Assembly (NCBI GenBank): GCA_945860385.1
Contig: CAMAQD010000013.1
Coordinates: 1 to 64,000 of the forward strand
Length of the DNA: 64,000 bases
Source: Flavobacterium psychrophilum
GTDB lineage: Bacteria; Bacteroidota; Bacteroidia; Flavobacteriales; Flavobacteriaceae
Reading direction: 5' to 3'
Of this stretch, positions 1 through 7,744 are shown one piece after another. The notes beneath the pieces were generated by a model, which did not search any database, was not told the DNA's origin, and saw nothing but the letters and a program-made list of their open reading frames with translations. Made by a program: the position numbers and the translations under genes. Each line of letters starts with the position of its first letter. Within the stretch, counting starts at the first letter, position 1.

Positions 1-28
1 ATTTTATTCCCGAACCGGATAGGACTGC

Positions 29-148
29 TTAAAGTTTGAGAGTTTTACTAAATGTGATGCTTACAATTTTACCACCGTTAAAGGTTATTGTTTCAATAAC
101 TTCAGTTGTAAAATCTTCGTTCACGTGATGGATGATCTGTTTTTTCAT
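29..148 (-). CDS. 39-aa hypothetical protein, coupled to the upstream small gene
   Basis: A short open frame of 39 codons begins MKKQIIHHVNEDF and ends at a TAA. Its ATG overlaps the TGA of the 68-aa gene upstream in an ATGA arrangement, the usual sign of translational coupling, which is the main reason to believe it. It has no signal peptide or membrane segment and I do not recognise the family. It would be the second gene of an operon controlled by the operators at 383-434, divergent from the XRE regulator. Such tiny coupled genes next to a self-regulating XRE protein are common in prophages and integrative elements, but that context is inference. Confidence 0.45.
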   Translation of the reverse strand: MKKQIIHHVNEDFTTEVIETITFNGGKIVSITFSKTLKL

Positions 149-351
149 AGTTTGGTTCTTTTGATTTGAATAGCCTTTTTTACTTCATTGAGTAATACTT
201 CGTATTCTTTTTTCATTTGCTCTGGAATTTCTCCTGTTCTATCGCCACGAATAGATTTTTCGATGTAGTTTTTTTTAAAACCATATCGTTCAATTAAAAC
301 ATTAATAATGTCGTGGTTGAATCTGATGCTTTTTTTAGTAAGTTTGTTCAT
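145..351 (-). CDS. 68-aa hypothetical basic protein, divergent from XRE regulator
   Basis: This 68-residue protein is rich in Lys, Arg and Glu (KKNYIEKSIRGDRTGEIPEQ) with no membrane segment. The central RYGFKKNYIEKSIRGDR segment looks like a small helical DNA- or RNA-binding fold, though I cannot name a family. ATG start at 351. Its promoter fits TTG (409-407), 21-bp spacer, TATATTTG (385-378), and a palindromic operator sits between those two boxes, so the divergent XRE protein is probably its repressor. The gene downstream is coupled by an ATGA overlap. A component of a prophage or integrated-element lysogeny/maintenance module is a reasonable guess; function unknown. Confidence 0.65.
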   Translation of the reverse strand: MNKLTKKSIRFNHDIINVLIERYGFKKNYIEKSIRGDRTGEIPEQMKKEYEVLLNEVKKAIQIKRTKL

Positions 352-377
352 TGTTTGAGTTTGTACTTTTACAATGA

Positions 378-409
378 CAAATATATGGAAGTAATTTCCA
401 TTTATTCAA
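378..409 (-). promoter_or_regulatory. Promoter for the 68-aa/39-aa small operon
   Basis: On the minus strand TTG (409-407) is followed after 21 bp by TATATTTG (385-378), matching the Bacteroidota TTG / TAnnTTTG pattern. It ends about 26 nt before the ATG at 351. Operator 1 (383-403) lies across the spacer and the first bases of the -7 box, so repressor binding should exclude RNA polymerase. Confidence 0.55.
383..403. promoter_or_regulatory. XRE operator 1 (imperfect palindrome)
   Basis: Inverted repeat with core ATGGAA-n5-TTCCAT (385-401); the outer arms carry two mismatches relative to the perfect copy at 414-434. The centre lies 31 bp, about three helical turns, from the centre of operator 2, so two dimers would bind the same DNA face. 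It overlaps the minus-strand promoter. Confidence 0.65.
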
Positions 410-413
410 ATAA

Positions 414-434
414 AAATGGAAAATATTTCCATTT
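414..434. promoter_or_regulatory. XRE operator 2 (perfect 9-bp arms)
   Basis: Arms AAATGGAAA and TTTCCATTT separated by three bases form a perfect palindrome. It ends 12 bp before the XRE start codon at 447, so binding should block the regulator's own promoter or leader. Together with operator 1 it indicates autorepression plus repression of the divergent genes. Confidence 0.7.
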
Positions 435-446
435 AATTATAATGAT

Positions 447-818
447 ATGAGTATATCTTTGAGAATTAAAGAGTTAATGGCAAAAAAAAAGCTGTCTCAA
501 AAGAGATTAGCTTCTATTCTAATGATTGATCCCAGCCAGTTTAGTAAGATTGTAAACGGTAAACTTCAACCTACACTACCACAGTTAATGGAACTATCTT
601 CCACTATCCAGGTTTCGCTTGATTGGCTGTGTTTTGGAAAATTAGAGGAAAACCCACCGGACCGGAATGAAGGAATAAAAGATAAATTAATAGTAATGCA
701 GGAAAAAGAAATTGCAAGACTAGAAGATGAAGTCCGGGATTTAAAAACAAAACTAGAGTACAATTCGAGTGTCGAGAGAGGTGCTGTGGAGTTTCTTAAT
801 GAACCAAAATTAAGATAG
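447..818 (+). CDS. XRE-family helix-turn-helix regulator with C-terminal coiled coil
   Basis: A 123-residue protein. Residues about 3-62 form a classic HTH_3/XRE domain (RIKELMAKKKLSQKRLASIL, then the recognition-helix region PSQFSKIVNG). Residues about 75-105 are charged with heptad-like spacing (IVMQEKEIARLEDEVRDLKTKL) and probably make a dimerising coiled coil. The start at 447 is chosen because the HTH begins almost at once. Two palindromes with ATGGAA/TTCCAT half-sites lie directly upstream and are the obvious targets. It faces two small genes on the other strand. The likely role is a CI/Cro-like or antitoxin-like repressor of a mobile element; no partner toxin is recognisable. Confidence 0.85.
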   Translation: MSISLRIKELMAKKKLSQKRLASILMIDPSQFSKIVNGKLQPTLPQLMELSSTIQVSLDWLCFGKLEENPPDRNEGIKDKLIVMQEKEIARLEDEVRDLKTKLEYNSSVERGAVEFLNEPKLR

Positions 819-1024
819 AAAATAGGTAAATAAAGCTATAAATAATTTTTTCATCATGATTTAAGTATAAAAAAGGAGCAAATCCCTTGTCTTTATTGGG
901 TTAAACACTTTCTTGTGCGTAATTATTAGTGTTATTAAGTTCCGTGAGTTGCGTTATTTTGTGTCAAAAACGGTATTTTTTTACATTTAACTATGTCATA
1001 AGTGAGTATAAAAAACATACAATT

Positions 1025-1060
1025 GTAGAATATAGAGTAGAATATAGCGTAGAATATAAG
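1025..1060. repeat. Iteron-like tandem repeat, 3 x 12 bp
   Basis: Three adjacent 12-bp units start GTAGAATATA and differ only in the last two bases (GA, GC, AG). A 12-bp period is close to one helical turn, as in iterons or in integrase/excisionase arm sites. No replication or recombination gene lies beside it, so the role is open. Confidence 0.7.
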
Positions 1061-1106
1061 TTTTAAAGCATTTTTTCTGGGTTTTCAATAGACTAACATT
1101 ATCCAT

Positions 1107-1131
1107 AAAAAAAGCCACTATATAAGTGGCT
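1107..1131 (-). terminator. Hairpin with minus-strand T-run
   Basis: AGCCACT (1113-1119), 5-nt loop, AGTGGCT (1125-1131), preceded on the plus strand by a run of seven A, which is a T-run on the minus strand. It has the form of an intrinsic terminator for minus-strand transcription, but no minus-strand gene lies directly upstream, so it may be a relic of a deleted gene. Confidence 0.5.
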
Positions 1132-1165
1132 AAAATGAGGTTAAAAAGGCTTTAGATTCCTTTTA

Positions 1166-1268
1166 AATGGTAGTATATTAGGTGTTTCTATGTTGCAATG
1201 GTAGATCGTAGCTAATAATAGGTAATTAATGGCTTATTCAATGGTAGTAAAACGGTAGTTAATGGTAT
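1166..1268. repeat. Dispersed AATGGTAG repeats
   Basis: AATGGTAG at 1166, 1197 and 1240, AACGGTAG at 1251 and AATGGTAT at 1261. The start-to-start distances (31, 43, 11, 10) are close to whole helical turns, so a protein could bind all copies on one face. This is suggestive only; the region is AT-rich. Confidence 0.4.
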
Positions 1269-1406
1269 TAAAAGGAACTTTTGTTTTTATACTGTTTTAG
1301 TCTTTTTTTACTGTGAGGCATTGGTTTTGTTGGTTTTTTCGACCTTTTTTTTATTTAGTATCTTGGTATCTTTGTTTTATAGCCCATACAACTAAATATT
1401 TTTATT

Positions 1407-2219
1407 ATGAAAAAAAAATTACTTCTTTTAATTCTTCCAGTGCTGTTTACGGCGTTATCAGTTAATGCGCAAACTAAAGTTTGGGATTTTGGTAATGATG
1501 TTGTTACTTGGCCTTTGAATGCTGGTATTGGGAATAATGAAATTGTAAAAGATCAGTTAGGTCTTTTTCCTATTCTCACTAATACAAATTTTGGAGCAGT
1601 TACTGCATCCGCTGCTTCATTTACTGACGGTTTTACTGCCGTAAATCGTTTTCAATTGAATGGTGGTGGTGGTGGAACTGCTGGTAATTTATTGCCAACG
1701 CAACGTTATGTTTATTTTACAGTTGATGGTGCTTGTACTGTAAAAGTATGGTTTAAAACAGGATCTAATGGTTCCGCCCGTACTGTTTTATGTACTAATG
1801 GCACTGAACTTCTTGGTTCGGGCACGTCAATTGGTGGAATTACTCCAGTGGATTTAGTTATTTTTACAGCTAATGTATCTACAGCTCAAGCTGCTGTTGG
1901 AAAAATTTATATTTATGGTGATACTACCTCAAGCAACTTATATAAAATTGAAGTAACGGGTGCTAATGTTACAACTCCAGCGTTAGCAACTAAGAGTTTC
2001 CAAAAAGAATTAGACATAACTATTTATACTAAAAATAACAAAATCTTCTTGTCAAATATAAAATCAAGTACAAAAGTGAATGTTTACAATGTTCTTGGTA
2101 CTTTAGTTAAATCAGCTCAAGTTGATGCTGATACTATTTTAGACATCAACAGTGGTATATATATTGTGAATGCACAATCAGCAGATGGTGAAAAATCAGT
2201 GAAAGTAATAGTACAGTAA
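1407..2219 (+). CDS. Secreted T9SS protein with beta-sandwich domain
   Basis: A 270-residue protein. Residues 1-22 are a signal peptide ending SVNAQ. The body (about 23-195) is rich in Gly, Thr and Val and opens with TKVWDFGNDV, a motif I associate with accessory beta-sandwich domains on Bacteroidota polysaccharide lyases; a carbohydrate-binding role is inference. Residues about 200-270 form a type A T9SS sorting domain (VNVYNVLGTLVKSAQ ... GIYIVNAQSADGEKSVKVIVQ) for outer-membrane export and surface attachment. It is convergent with uxaA and separated from it by two terminators. Closeness to the pectin operon suggests, but does not prove, a pectin-binding role. Confidence 0.75.
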   Translation: MKKKLLLLILPVLFTALSVNAQTKVWDFGNDVVTWPLNAGIGNNEIVKDQLGLFPILTNTNFGAVTASAASFTDGFTAVNRFQLNGGGGGTAGNLLPTQRYVYFTVDGACTVKVWFKTGSNGSARTVLCTNGTELLGSGTSIGGITPVDLVIFTANVSTAQAAVGKIYIYGDTTSSNLYKIEVTGANVTTPALATKSFQKELDITIYTKNNKIFLSNIKSSTKVNVYNVLGTLVKSAQVDADTILDINSGIYIVNAQSADGEKSVKVIVQ

Positions 2220-2243
2220 TAAAGTAATTTATAATGTAAAAAG

Positions 2244-2274
2244 AGGATATTCAGTAATGAGTATCCTTTTTTTT
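2244..2274 (+). terminator. Intrinsic terminator of the 1407-2219 gene
   Basis: AGGATATTC (2244-2252) pairs with GAGTATCCT (2259-2267) across a 6-nt loop with one G-T wobble and runs into eight T. It begins 25 nt after the stop codon. Confidence 0.8.
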
Positions 2275-2317
2275 GTTCGAAATTGAGCCTGACAAATGCA
2301 GTACGCAATTGGACGTT

Positions 2318-2352
2318 TTTCATAAATTAGAAGGTATTTGCAATTTATGAAA
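2318..2352. repeat. 11-bp inverted repeat between terminators
   Basis: TTTCATAAATT (2318-2328) and AATTTATGAAA (2342-2352) are perfectly complementary around a 13-nt loop, with no T-run. It may be an RNA 3'-end stabiliser or a small binding site; it lies in the convergent gap between the T9SS gene and uxaA. Confidence 0.5.
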
Positions 2353-2363
2353 TAGCATAAATC

Positions 2364-2403
2364 AAAAAGGTGTGAGAATTTACTATTCCCACACCTTTTT
2401 TTT
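2364..2403. terminator. Bidirectional terminator of the uxa operon
   Basis: GGTGTGaGAAT (2369-2379) pairs with ATTCcCACACC (2385-2395), with A-run on the left and T-run on the right, so it can end transcription from both directions. It lies 21 nt past the uxaA stop on the minus strand. Confidence 0.8.
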
Positions 2404-2424
2404 ACCAAACAAATTATAAATAAG

Positions 2425-4041
2425 CTATAAAGAAACGCCTCTTTTCCAAGGGATAAAATCGTTCTGGTTTAGAATCGCCGCTTTTGTTTTTATGGTTCCA
2501 CTGGCTACATTGATGATAAATTCCAACATTTCATCAGCCATTTCATCTATTGATTTTTCACCTGTAATAATTCCGCCCGTGTCAATATCGATGATATCCG
2601 ACATCTTTCTGGCCAATTCAGAATTGGATGAAACTTTGATAACTGGTGCAATTGGATTTCCGGTTGGAGTTCCTAAACCTGTTGTGAACAAAACCATATT
2701 GGCTCCTGAACCTACCATTGCAGTTGTACATTCCACATCATTTCCTGGAGTACACAATAAATTTAGACCTGGTTTCGAAATGTATTCGCCATAATCTGAA
2801 ACTCCCACAATTGGTGAAGTCCCTCCTTTTTTGGCTGCTCCAGCCGATTTCATCGCATCTGTAATTAATCCGTCTTTGATATTTCCTGGTGAAGGATTCA
2901 TATCAAAACCAGAACCTGCATCAACGACTGTTTTCTCGTACCATTTCATTAATTCCAAAAAGCGTTTTCCATCTTCATCTTCGTTACAACGATTCACCAA
3001 TTCTTGTTCCACTCCACATAATTCCGGAAACTCCGAAAGAATGGTTGTTCCTCCCAAAGCAGTAAGCAAATCCGAAGTTACGCCCAAAGTTGGATTAGCC
3101 GAAATTCCTGAGAATCCATCGGAACCGCCACATTCCAAACCAATTGTTAATTTAGACAATGGGGCAGGAGTTCTTTCTAATTTATTGGCTTCTTTTATTG
3201 CCGCAAAAGTATCTTTGACAACGCTGCTCAACATTGCTTCAATGGTTCCAATTGATTGTTGATCGTAAATCAGAACAGGTTTTGTACTATTTGGATTTAT
3301 TTCGTTTAACGCATCTTTAAATATTTGGATTTGCAGGTTTTGGCAACCCAAACTCAAAACGGTAGCTCCTGCCACATTCGGATTGTTTACATAACCGGCC
3401 AACAATTTAGCCAAACTATGTGAATCCTGACGAATTCCGCCACAACCGCCTTGATGCGTGATGAATTTTACTTCAATATTTTTAAATAAATCAGTATCAT
3501 TTGATTTTGATTCGTTGGCAGTTGCACCGCTTTCTGTATTGACCAAAGAACGAAGCAAAAGTTGATAATCATTTTCTTTAGGCTTCATTAATTCTTTTTC
3601 GAAAATATCTTTCAGGATTTCTATATTTCTGTTTTCACAAAAAACCAATGGGAAAAACAACCAAACATTTTCGGTTCCAACCTGTCCGTCTTCTCTCTGA
3701 TATCCTTGAAAAGTTCGGTTTTTCCATTTGTCAACATTGGGAACTGTCCAGCCGATAGTTTCGGTTTTCCCGGTTACTTTATCACTTTCGTGTTTTACGT
3801 TAAGGGTTGACAATAAATCGCCCGCACCAATAAAAGCGCTTGCTTTTCCTACCAAAACACCGTACATAATGATGCGGTCTCCAATATTCAAATCAGCCAA
3901 AGCGATTTTATGTTTCATTTTCACATCAGAAATTATTTTGATGTTCTTTCCTTCAAATTGTATTTCCTCAGATGCAGTTAGATTCACTAATGCTACCGCT
4001 ACATTATCTGTTGGATTTACTTTTATTAATTTATTTTGCAT
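2425..4041 (-). CDS. uxaA: Altronate dehydratase
   Basis: Converts D-altronate to 2-keto-3-deoxygluconate, the last galacturonate-specific step. The 538-residue protein has an N-terminal SAF domain (about 1-75) and a C-terminal dehydratase domain with GYQREDGQVGTENVW, HQGGCGG, LGCQN, GLECGGSDGFSG and TPGNDVECTTAMVGSG; the conserved Cys residues fit the metal site of the family. Start at 4041 (MQNKLIKVNPTDN) is preferred over an upstream in-frame ATG at 4125, which would lie inside uxaB. It is the last gene of the operon, 4 nt after uxaB, followed by a bidirectional terminator. It is somewhat longer than the E. coli enzyme, about 495 residues. Confidence 0.95.
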   Translation of the reverse strand: MQNKLIKVNPTDNVAVALVNLTASEEIQFEGKNIKIISDVKMKHKIALADLNIGDRIIMYGVLVGKASAFIGAGDLLSTLNVKHESDKVTGKTETIGWTVPNVDKWKNRTFQGYQREDGQVGTENVWLFFPLVFCENRNIEILKDIFEKELMKPKENDYQLLLRSLVNTESGATANESKSNDTDLFKNIEVKFITHQGGCGGIRQDSHSLAKLLAGYVNNPNVAGATVLSLGCQNLQIQIFKDALNEINPNSTKPVLIYDQQSIGTIEAMLSSVVKDTFAAIKEANKLERTPAPLSKLTIGLECGGSDGFSGISANPTLGVTSDLLTALGGTTILSEFPELCGVEQELVNRCNEDEDGKRFLELMKWYEKTVVDAGSGFDMNPSPGNIKDGLITDAMKSAGAAKKGGTSPIVGVSDYGEYISKPGLNLLCTPGNDVECTTAMVGSGANMVLFTTGLGTPTGNPIAPVIKVSSNSELARKMSDIIDIDTGGIITGEKSIDEMADEMLEFIINVASGTIKTKAAILNQNDFIPWKRGVSL

Positions 4042-4045
4042 AATA

Positions 4046-5509
4046 TTAAATATTAAGTGTCTGTTTTTTAGTTGTTTTGCTGTAATTTGCAAAACCTTGC
4101 TCGATACCGTTCGCTTCAATTTCATTCAATGCAACTACCAAAGCATCTGATAAACCTTCGATTTTTGTTAAATCTTCGCCCCAGAATTCAATATTAGATA
4201 AAATTTTTGTGACAACTAAATCTAAAGTTCCTATTTGCCAAGCCTCTTTAAATGCTTCAACTATTTCTGGAGAATCTTTGACCGGTAAAGCTTCGTTATT
4301 CCAAGTTACTTTGTAGAATTGGATTAAACAAGCCAATGAAAAAGTCAAATTAGTAGGCAATTTTTTATTGGCTTTATAATATTGCAATATACTCGGTAAA
4401 ACTCTTACTTTAAATTTTGAGATAGAATTTAAAGCAATATCAGCCAAAGCATGTTTGATAAATGGATTTTTAAATCGATCCATAACCTCTTCAGTATAGG
4501 CAAGGATTTCATTTTTGTCCATATCAAGGGTTTCGCTAATTTCGCCAATAACGCTGTTTACAAATTTTCCGGTAAAACTTCCGTTAACGGTTTCCATTAC
4601 CAATTTGTTACCGAACAAAAGTGAAAAAGGAACCATTGCTGTATGTGCACCGTTTAAAATACGCACTTTTATCATTTTAAAAGGTCGAATATCGTCAACA
4701 ATTTTCACATTCAAATTCGTTTTATGAAATGGCAATTTTGCTTTTAAAGCATCACTGCCTTCAATAGCCCAAAGGAAAAATGGTTCAGCGGCAACGATTA
4801 AATTGTCTTGATAGTCTAATTTGTTGTTGTATTCTTCAATTTCAGCTCTTGGATATCCAGGAACAATTCGATCCACCAAAGTACTGTGATAGGTACAAGC
4901 GTCTGATAACCAAGTTTTAAAATCAACTCCTAATTCCCATAAATCGCAATATTGCAAAATATATTTTTTTAAAGTCTCCGAGTTATAATCAATCAATTCA
5001 CAAGGAATGATGGTCAATGCTTTAGCCGCATCTCCATTGAAATGTTTGAATCTTTCGTATAGCAAAACAGTCAACTTTGCAGGAAATGAAACGGGTGGTT
5101 GCATATCTGGAGTGTCACTTTCGATAAATTCAATTCCAGCTTCAGTGGTGTTTGAAACAATAAATTGAAGTTCGTCTTCTTTAGCTAATGCTAAATAATC
5201 AGCAAAATCAGAATATGGATTTATAGCCTTTACAATATTAGAAATTAACTCAATATCCTGAATTTTCTCCCCTTTTTTGATTCCATTCATAAACAATGTG
5301 TACAAACCATCTTGGTCGTTAATCATGTTTATCATTCCGTCTTTCAATGGCTGAACTATTGCAATTCCGGCATTGAAATCAACTTCTTTATTTAGTCTTT
5401 GAAAAGCATAATCAACGAAAGCTCTTAAAAAATTTCCTTCTCCAAACTGAACCACTTTGATGGGTTGTAATTTCTCTAATCCTGTATTTATTCTGTTTAA
5501 TTTTTTCAT
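4046..5509 (-). CDS. uxaB: Tagaturonate reductase
   Basis: NADH-dependent reduction of D-tagaturonate to D-altronate in the cytosol. The 487-residue protein matches the length of E. coli UxaB. It has the mannitol-dehydrogenase-family layout: a nucleotide-binding N-terminus (KVVQFGEGNFLRAF, about 18-31) and the catalytic-region motif KMIKVRILNGAHTAMVP near residue 280. The start at 5509 (MKKLNRINTGLEKLQ) is chosen over 5614, which would overlap uxaC by about 100 nt. It begins 4 nt after uxaC and ends 4 nt before uxaA, so translation of the three is closely linked. UxuB-type fructuronate reductase is the alternative, but the pairing with UxaA favours tagaturonate. Confidence 0.93.
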   Translation of the reverse strand: MKKLNRINTGLEKLQPIKVVQFGEGNFLRAFVDYAFQRLNKEVDFNAGIAIVQPLKDGMINMINDQDGLYTLFMNGIKKGEKIQDIELISNIVKAINPYSDFADYLALAKEDELQFIVSNTTEAGIEFIESDTPDMQPPVSFPAKLTVLLYERFKHFNGDAAKALTIIPCELIDYNSETLKKYILQYCDLWELGVDFKTWLSDACTYHSTLVDRIVPGYPRAEIEEYNNKLDYQDNLIVAAEPFFLWAIEGSDALKAKLPFHKTNLNVKIVDDIRPFKMIKVRILNGAHTAMVPFSLLFGNKLVMETVNGSFTGKFVNSVIGEISETLDMDKNEILAYTEEVMDRFKNPFIKHALADIALNSISKFKVRVLPSILQYYKANKKLPTNLTFSLACLIQFYKVTWNNEALPVKDSPEIVEAFKEAWQIGTLDLVVTKILSNIEFWGEDLTKIEGLSDALVVALNEIEANGIEQGFANYSKTTKKQTLNI

Positions 5510-5513
5510 TTTT

Positions 5514-6914
5514 TTAAATTTTGAAATATTCCTTGGCATTATTATAACTGATATCCGAAACCATTTTGCCAATCCATTCCATATCATTTGGCAATTCGCC
5601 TCTTTTGATTTCATCTCCCAATAGATTACAAAGAATGCGTCGGAAATATTCGTGTCTTGGGAAAGACAAGAAACTTCTTGAATCAGTCAACATTCCGATG
5701 AAACAGCTAATCAATCCCATATTCGAAAGGGCGTTCAATTGTTTGGTCATTCCGTCTTTTTGATCTAAAAACCACCATCCTGAACCAAATTGTACTTTTC
5801 CTTTTACGCTTCCATCGTTGAAATTTCCAATCATAGTTGCCATAACCTCATTATCGGCAGGATTTAGATTGTAAATAATTGTTTTCGCCAATTTATCTTT
5901 ACTGTCTAATGCGTTTAAGAAAGCAGATAATTTCTGTGCTTGTGGAAAGTCGCTGATAGAATCCCAACCTGTATCTGGTCCCAAAATACTGTGCATACGG
6001 GCATTATTATTTCTCAACGCACCCAAGTGAAGTTGCTGAACCCATCCAAATTCGTGATAGGTTTCGAACAAGAAGAATAAAACAGCACTTTGGAATTTCA
6101 ATGCTTCTTCATTGCTTAAAGTTCCGTTTTCTCTTTTCTTTTTGAATATGGCATTGACTTCGTTTTCGGTATAATTTTCGAAATATACTTGGTCTAAACC
6201 GTGATCGCAAAGTTGGCAACCATTTTTGTCAAAATAATCAATTCTATTTCTTAAAGCCGAACATAAATCAGCATAAGTATTGATTGAAATTCCTGCTTTT
6301 TCGCCTAATATATTGATGTAATCATTGTAACCGTCATTAGAAATCAGGATGGCTTTATCAGGTCTAAAAGCTGTGCTAACTTTAGTTTCGAAAGGGTTTT
6401 TTGCCAATTGTTGGTGGTATTCTAAAGTATCAATTGGATCTTCGGTCGTACAAACAAATTCCGCATTTACTTTTCGAAGTAAGTTTCGAGTGCTGTATTC
6501 AGGAGAATTTATTTTAGCAGAAGCTTCTTCGTAAATTCTTTCAGCCGATTTTTCGTTTAATAAGTCTGTAATATCAAAATAACGGGCTAATTCTAAATGC
6601 GTCCAATGGTACAAAGGATTCCGCATTGTGTAAGGAACTGTTTTTGCCCAATTCAAAAATTTATCTTTATCAGAGGCATTTCCGGTGATGAATTGTTCGT
6701 TGATTCCCAAAGTTCGCATCGCACGCCATTTGTAGTGATCTCCGTTTATCCATACATTTGTAATGTTGTCAAAAATTTTATCTTCGGCAATAAGTTGGGG
6801 AGATAAGTGATTGTGATAATCAATAATTGGCTGATTTTTAGAATAGTTGTGATACAATTCCTCAGCGTATTTATTTTCTAATAAAAAGTTGTCGTTTATA
6901 AATTGTGTGCTCAT
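5514..6914 (-). CDS. uxaC: Glucuronate/galacturonate isomerase
   Basis: Interconverts D-galacturonate and D-tagaturonate (and glucuronate and fructuronate), the entry step for saturated uronates. The 466-residue protein agrees with E. coli UxaC (470). It shows the amidohydrolase-related start IIDYHNHLSP with the metal-binding His pair near residues 34-36, the ARYFDITDLL and CTTEDPIDTLEYH segments, and the C-terminal LTDSRSFLSFPRHEYFRRILCNLLG signature. It sits mid-operon, 21 nt after kduD and 4 nt before uxaB. Confidence 0.95.
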   Translation of the reverse strand: MSTQFINDNFLLENKYAEELYHNYSKNQPIIDYHNHLSPQLIAEDKIFDNITNVWINGDHYKWRAMRTLGINEQFITGNASDKDKFLNWAKTVPYTMRNPLYHWTHLELARYFDITDLLNEKSAERIYEEASAKINSPEYSTRNLLRKVNAEFVCTTEDPIDTLEYHQQLAKNPFETKVSTAFRPDKAILISNDGYNDYINILGEKAGISINTYADLCSALRNRIDYFDKNGCQLCDHGLDQVYFENYTENEVNAIFKKKRENGTLSNEEALKFQSAVLFFLFETYHEFGWVQQLHLGALRNNNARMHSILGPDTGWDSISDFPQAQKLSAFLNALDSKDKLAKTIIYNLNPADNEVMATMIGNFNDGSVKGKVQFGSGWWFLDQKDGMTKQLNALSNMGLISCFIGMLTDSRSFLSFPRHEYFRRILCNLLGDEIKRGELPNDMEWIGKMVSDISYNNAKEYFKI

Positions 6915-6935
6915 TATAAATTTCTTAAAATATTG

Positions 6936-7727
6936 TTATTCATTGGATGGTTTCCCGATAGTGGCAAGAATTCCACCATCAACATAAAGAATGTGACCGT
7001 TTACAAAATCACTGGCTTTAGATGACAAGAAGATGGCTGCACCTTGTAAATCTTCAGGTTCTCCCCATCGAGCCGCTGGTGTTCTGCTGATGATGAACTC
7101 ATTAAACGGATGTCCGTCTACTCGAATTGGAGCCGTTTGGCTTGTTGCAAAATAACCAGGACCTATTCCGTTAGTTTGAATGTTGAATTTGGCCCATTCG
7201 GTAGCCATGTTTTTAGTCAGCATTTTTAATCCTCCTTTTGCAGCAGCATAAGCGCTTACGGAATCTCTTCCCAATTCGCTCATCATCGAGCAAATATTGA
7301 TAATTTTTCCGCCACCACGTTGAATCATTCCTTTGGCAACATTTTTAGAAACGATAAAAGGACTTATTAAATCCACTGTGATTACAGCCGTAAAATCTTC
7401 CACTTCCATTTCAATAATTGGCGTTCTTTTGATGATTCCCGCATTGTTTATTAAAATATCGATAGGGCCAACTTCGGCTTCTATTTGTTTGATGCTGGCA
7501 ATTACTGCTTTCTCATCAGTAACGTCGAAAAGGTATCCATATGCTTCAATTCCAACCGATTTGTATTCGGCAACAGCTTTGTCAACAGCTTCGCGAGAAG
7601 AACGATCGTTTACTACAATTTTAGCACCAGCCTGACCCAATCCTTTGGCCATAGCCATTCCCAAACCGTGGACTCCACCTGTAATCAAAGCTGTTTTTCC
7701 GGTTAAATCGAATAAGTTTATTGACAT
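6936..7727 (-). CDS. kduD: 2-dehydro-3-deoxy-D-gluconate 5-dehydrogenase (SDR)
   Basis: Reduces 2,5-diketo-3-deoxygluconate made by KduI to 2-keto-3-deoxygluconate. The 263-residue short-chain dehydrogenase has the NAD(P) motif TGGVHGLG (16-23), NNAG (94-97), catalytic Ser147 and YAAAK (Tyr160, Lys164), and a C-terminal VNGHILYVDGG. SDR enzymes of this type are often labelled gluconate 5-dehydrogenase; the position 17 nt after kduI and before uxaC supports KduD. It shares the operon promoter at 8614-8643. Confidence 0.88.
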   Translation of the reverse strand: MSINLFDLTGKTALITGGVHGLGMAMAKGLGQAGAKIVVNDRSSREAVDKAVAEYKSVGIEAYGYLFDVTDEKAVIASIKQIEAEVGPIDILINNAGIIKRTPIIEMEVEDFTAVITVDLISPFIVSKNVAKGMIQRGGGKIINICSMMSELGRDSVSAYAAAKGGLKMLTKNMATEWAKFNIQTNGIGPGYFATSQTAPIRVDGHPFNEFIISRTPAARWGEPEDLQGAAIFLSSKASDFVNGHILYVDGGILATIGKPSNE

Positions 7728-7744
7728 TTTTATTTATTTATTAG

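Larger units (their letters stand above)
819..1406. other. 588-bp gene-free region with short direct repeats
   Basis: No credible coding frame is present. It holds a 3 x 12-bp tandem repeat (1025-1060), a hairpin with a T-run on the minus strand (1107-1131), five AATGGTAG-like words (1166-1268) and a possible -7 box TATCTTTG at 1367-1374 ahead of the T9SS gene at 1407. No tRNA or att duplication could be identified. The stretch marks the change from mobile-element-like genes to the pectin block. Confidence 0.6.

Noticed and set aside
2831..3262. A 143-aa plus-strand frame inside uxaA, and similar long antisense frames over other minus-strand genes.
   Set aside because: These lie opposite well-supported genes, have low-complexity composition and no domain; they are shadows of the real genes.
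4042..4125. Longer N-terminus of UxaA starting at 4125.
   Set aside because: The extension overlaps the end of uxaB and adds residues absent from the family; the SAF domain starts right after the ATG at 4041.
3728..4150. A 140-aa plus-strand frame spanning the uxaA/uxaB junction.
   Set aside because: It runs antisense to two confirmed genes and shows no recognisable domain.
5510..5614. Longer N-terminus of UxaB starting at 5614.
   Set aside because: The added residues lie inside uxaC and do not match the family.
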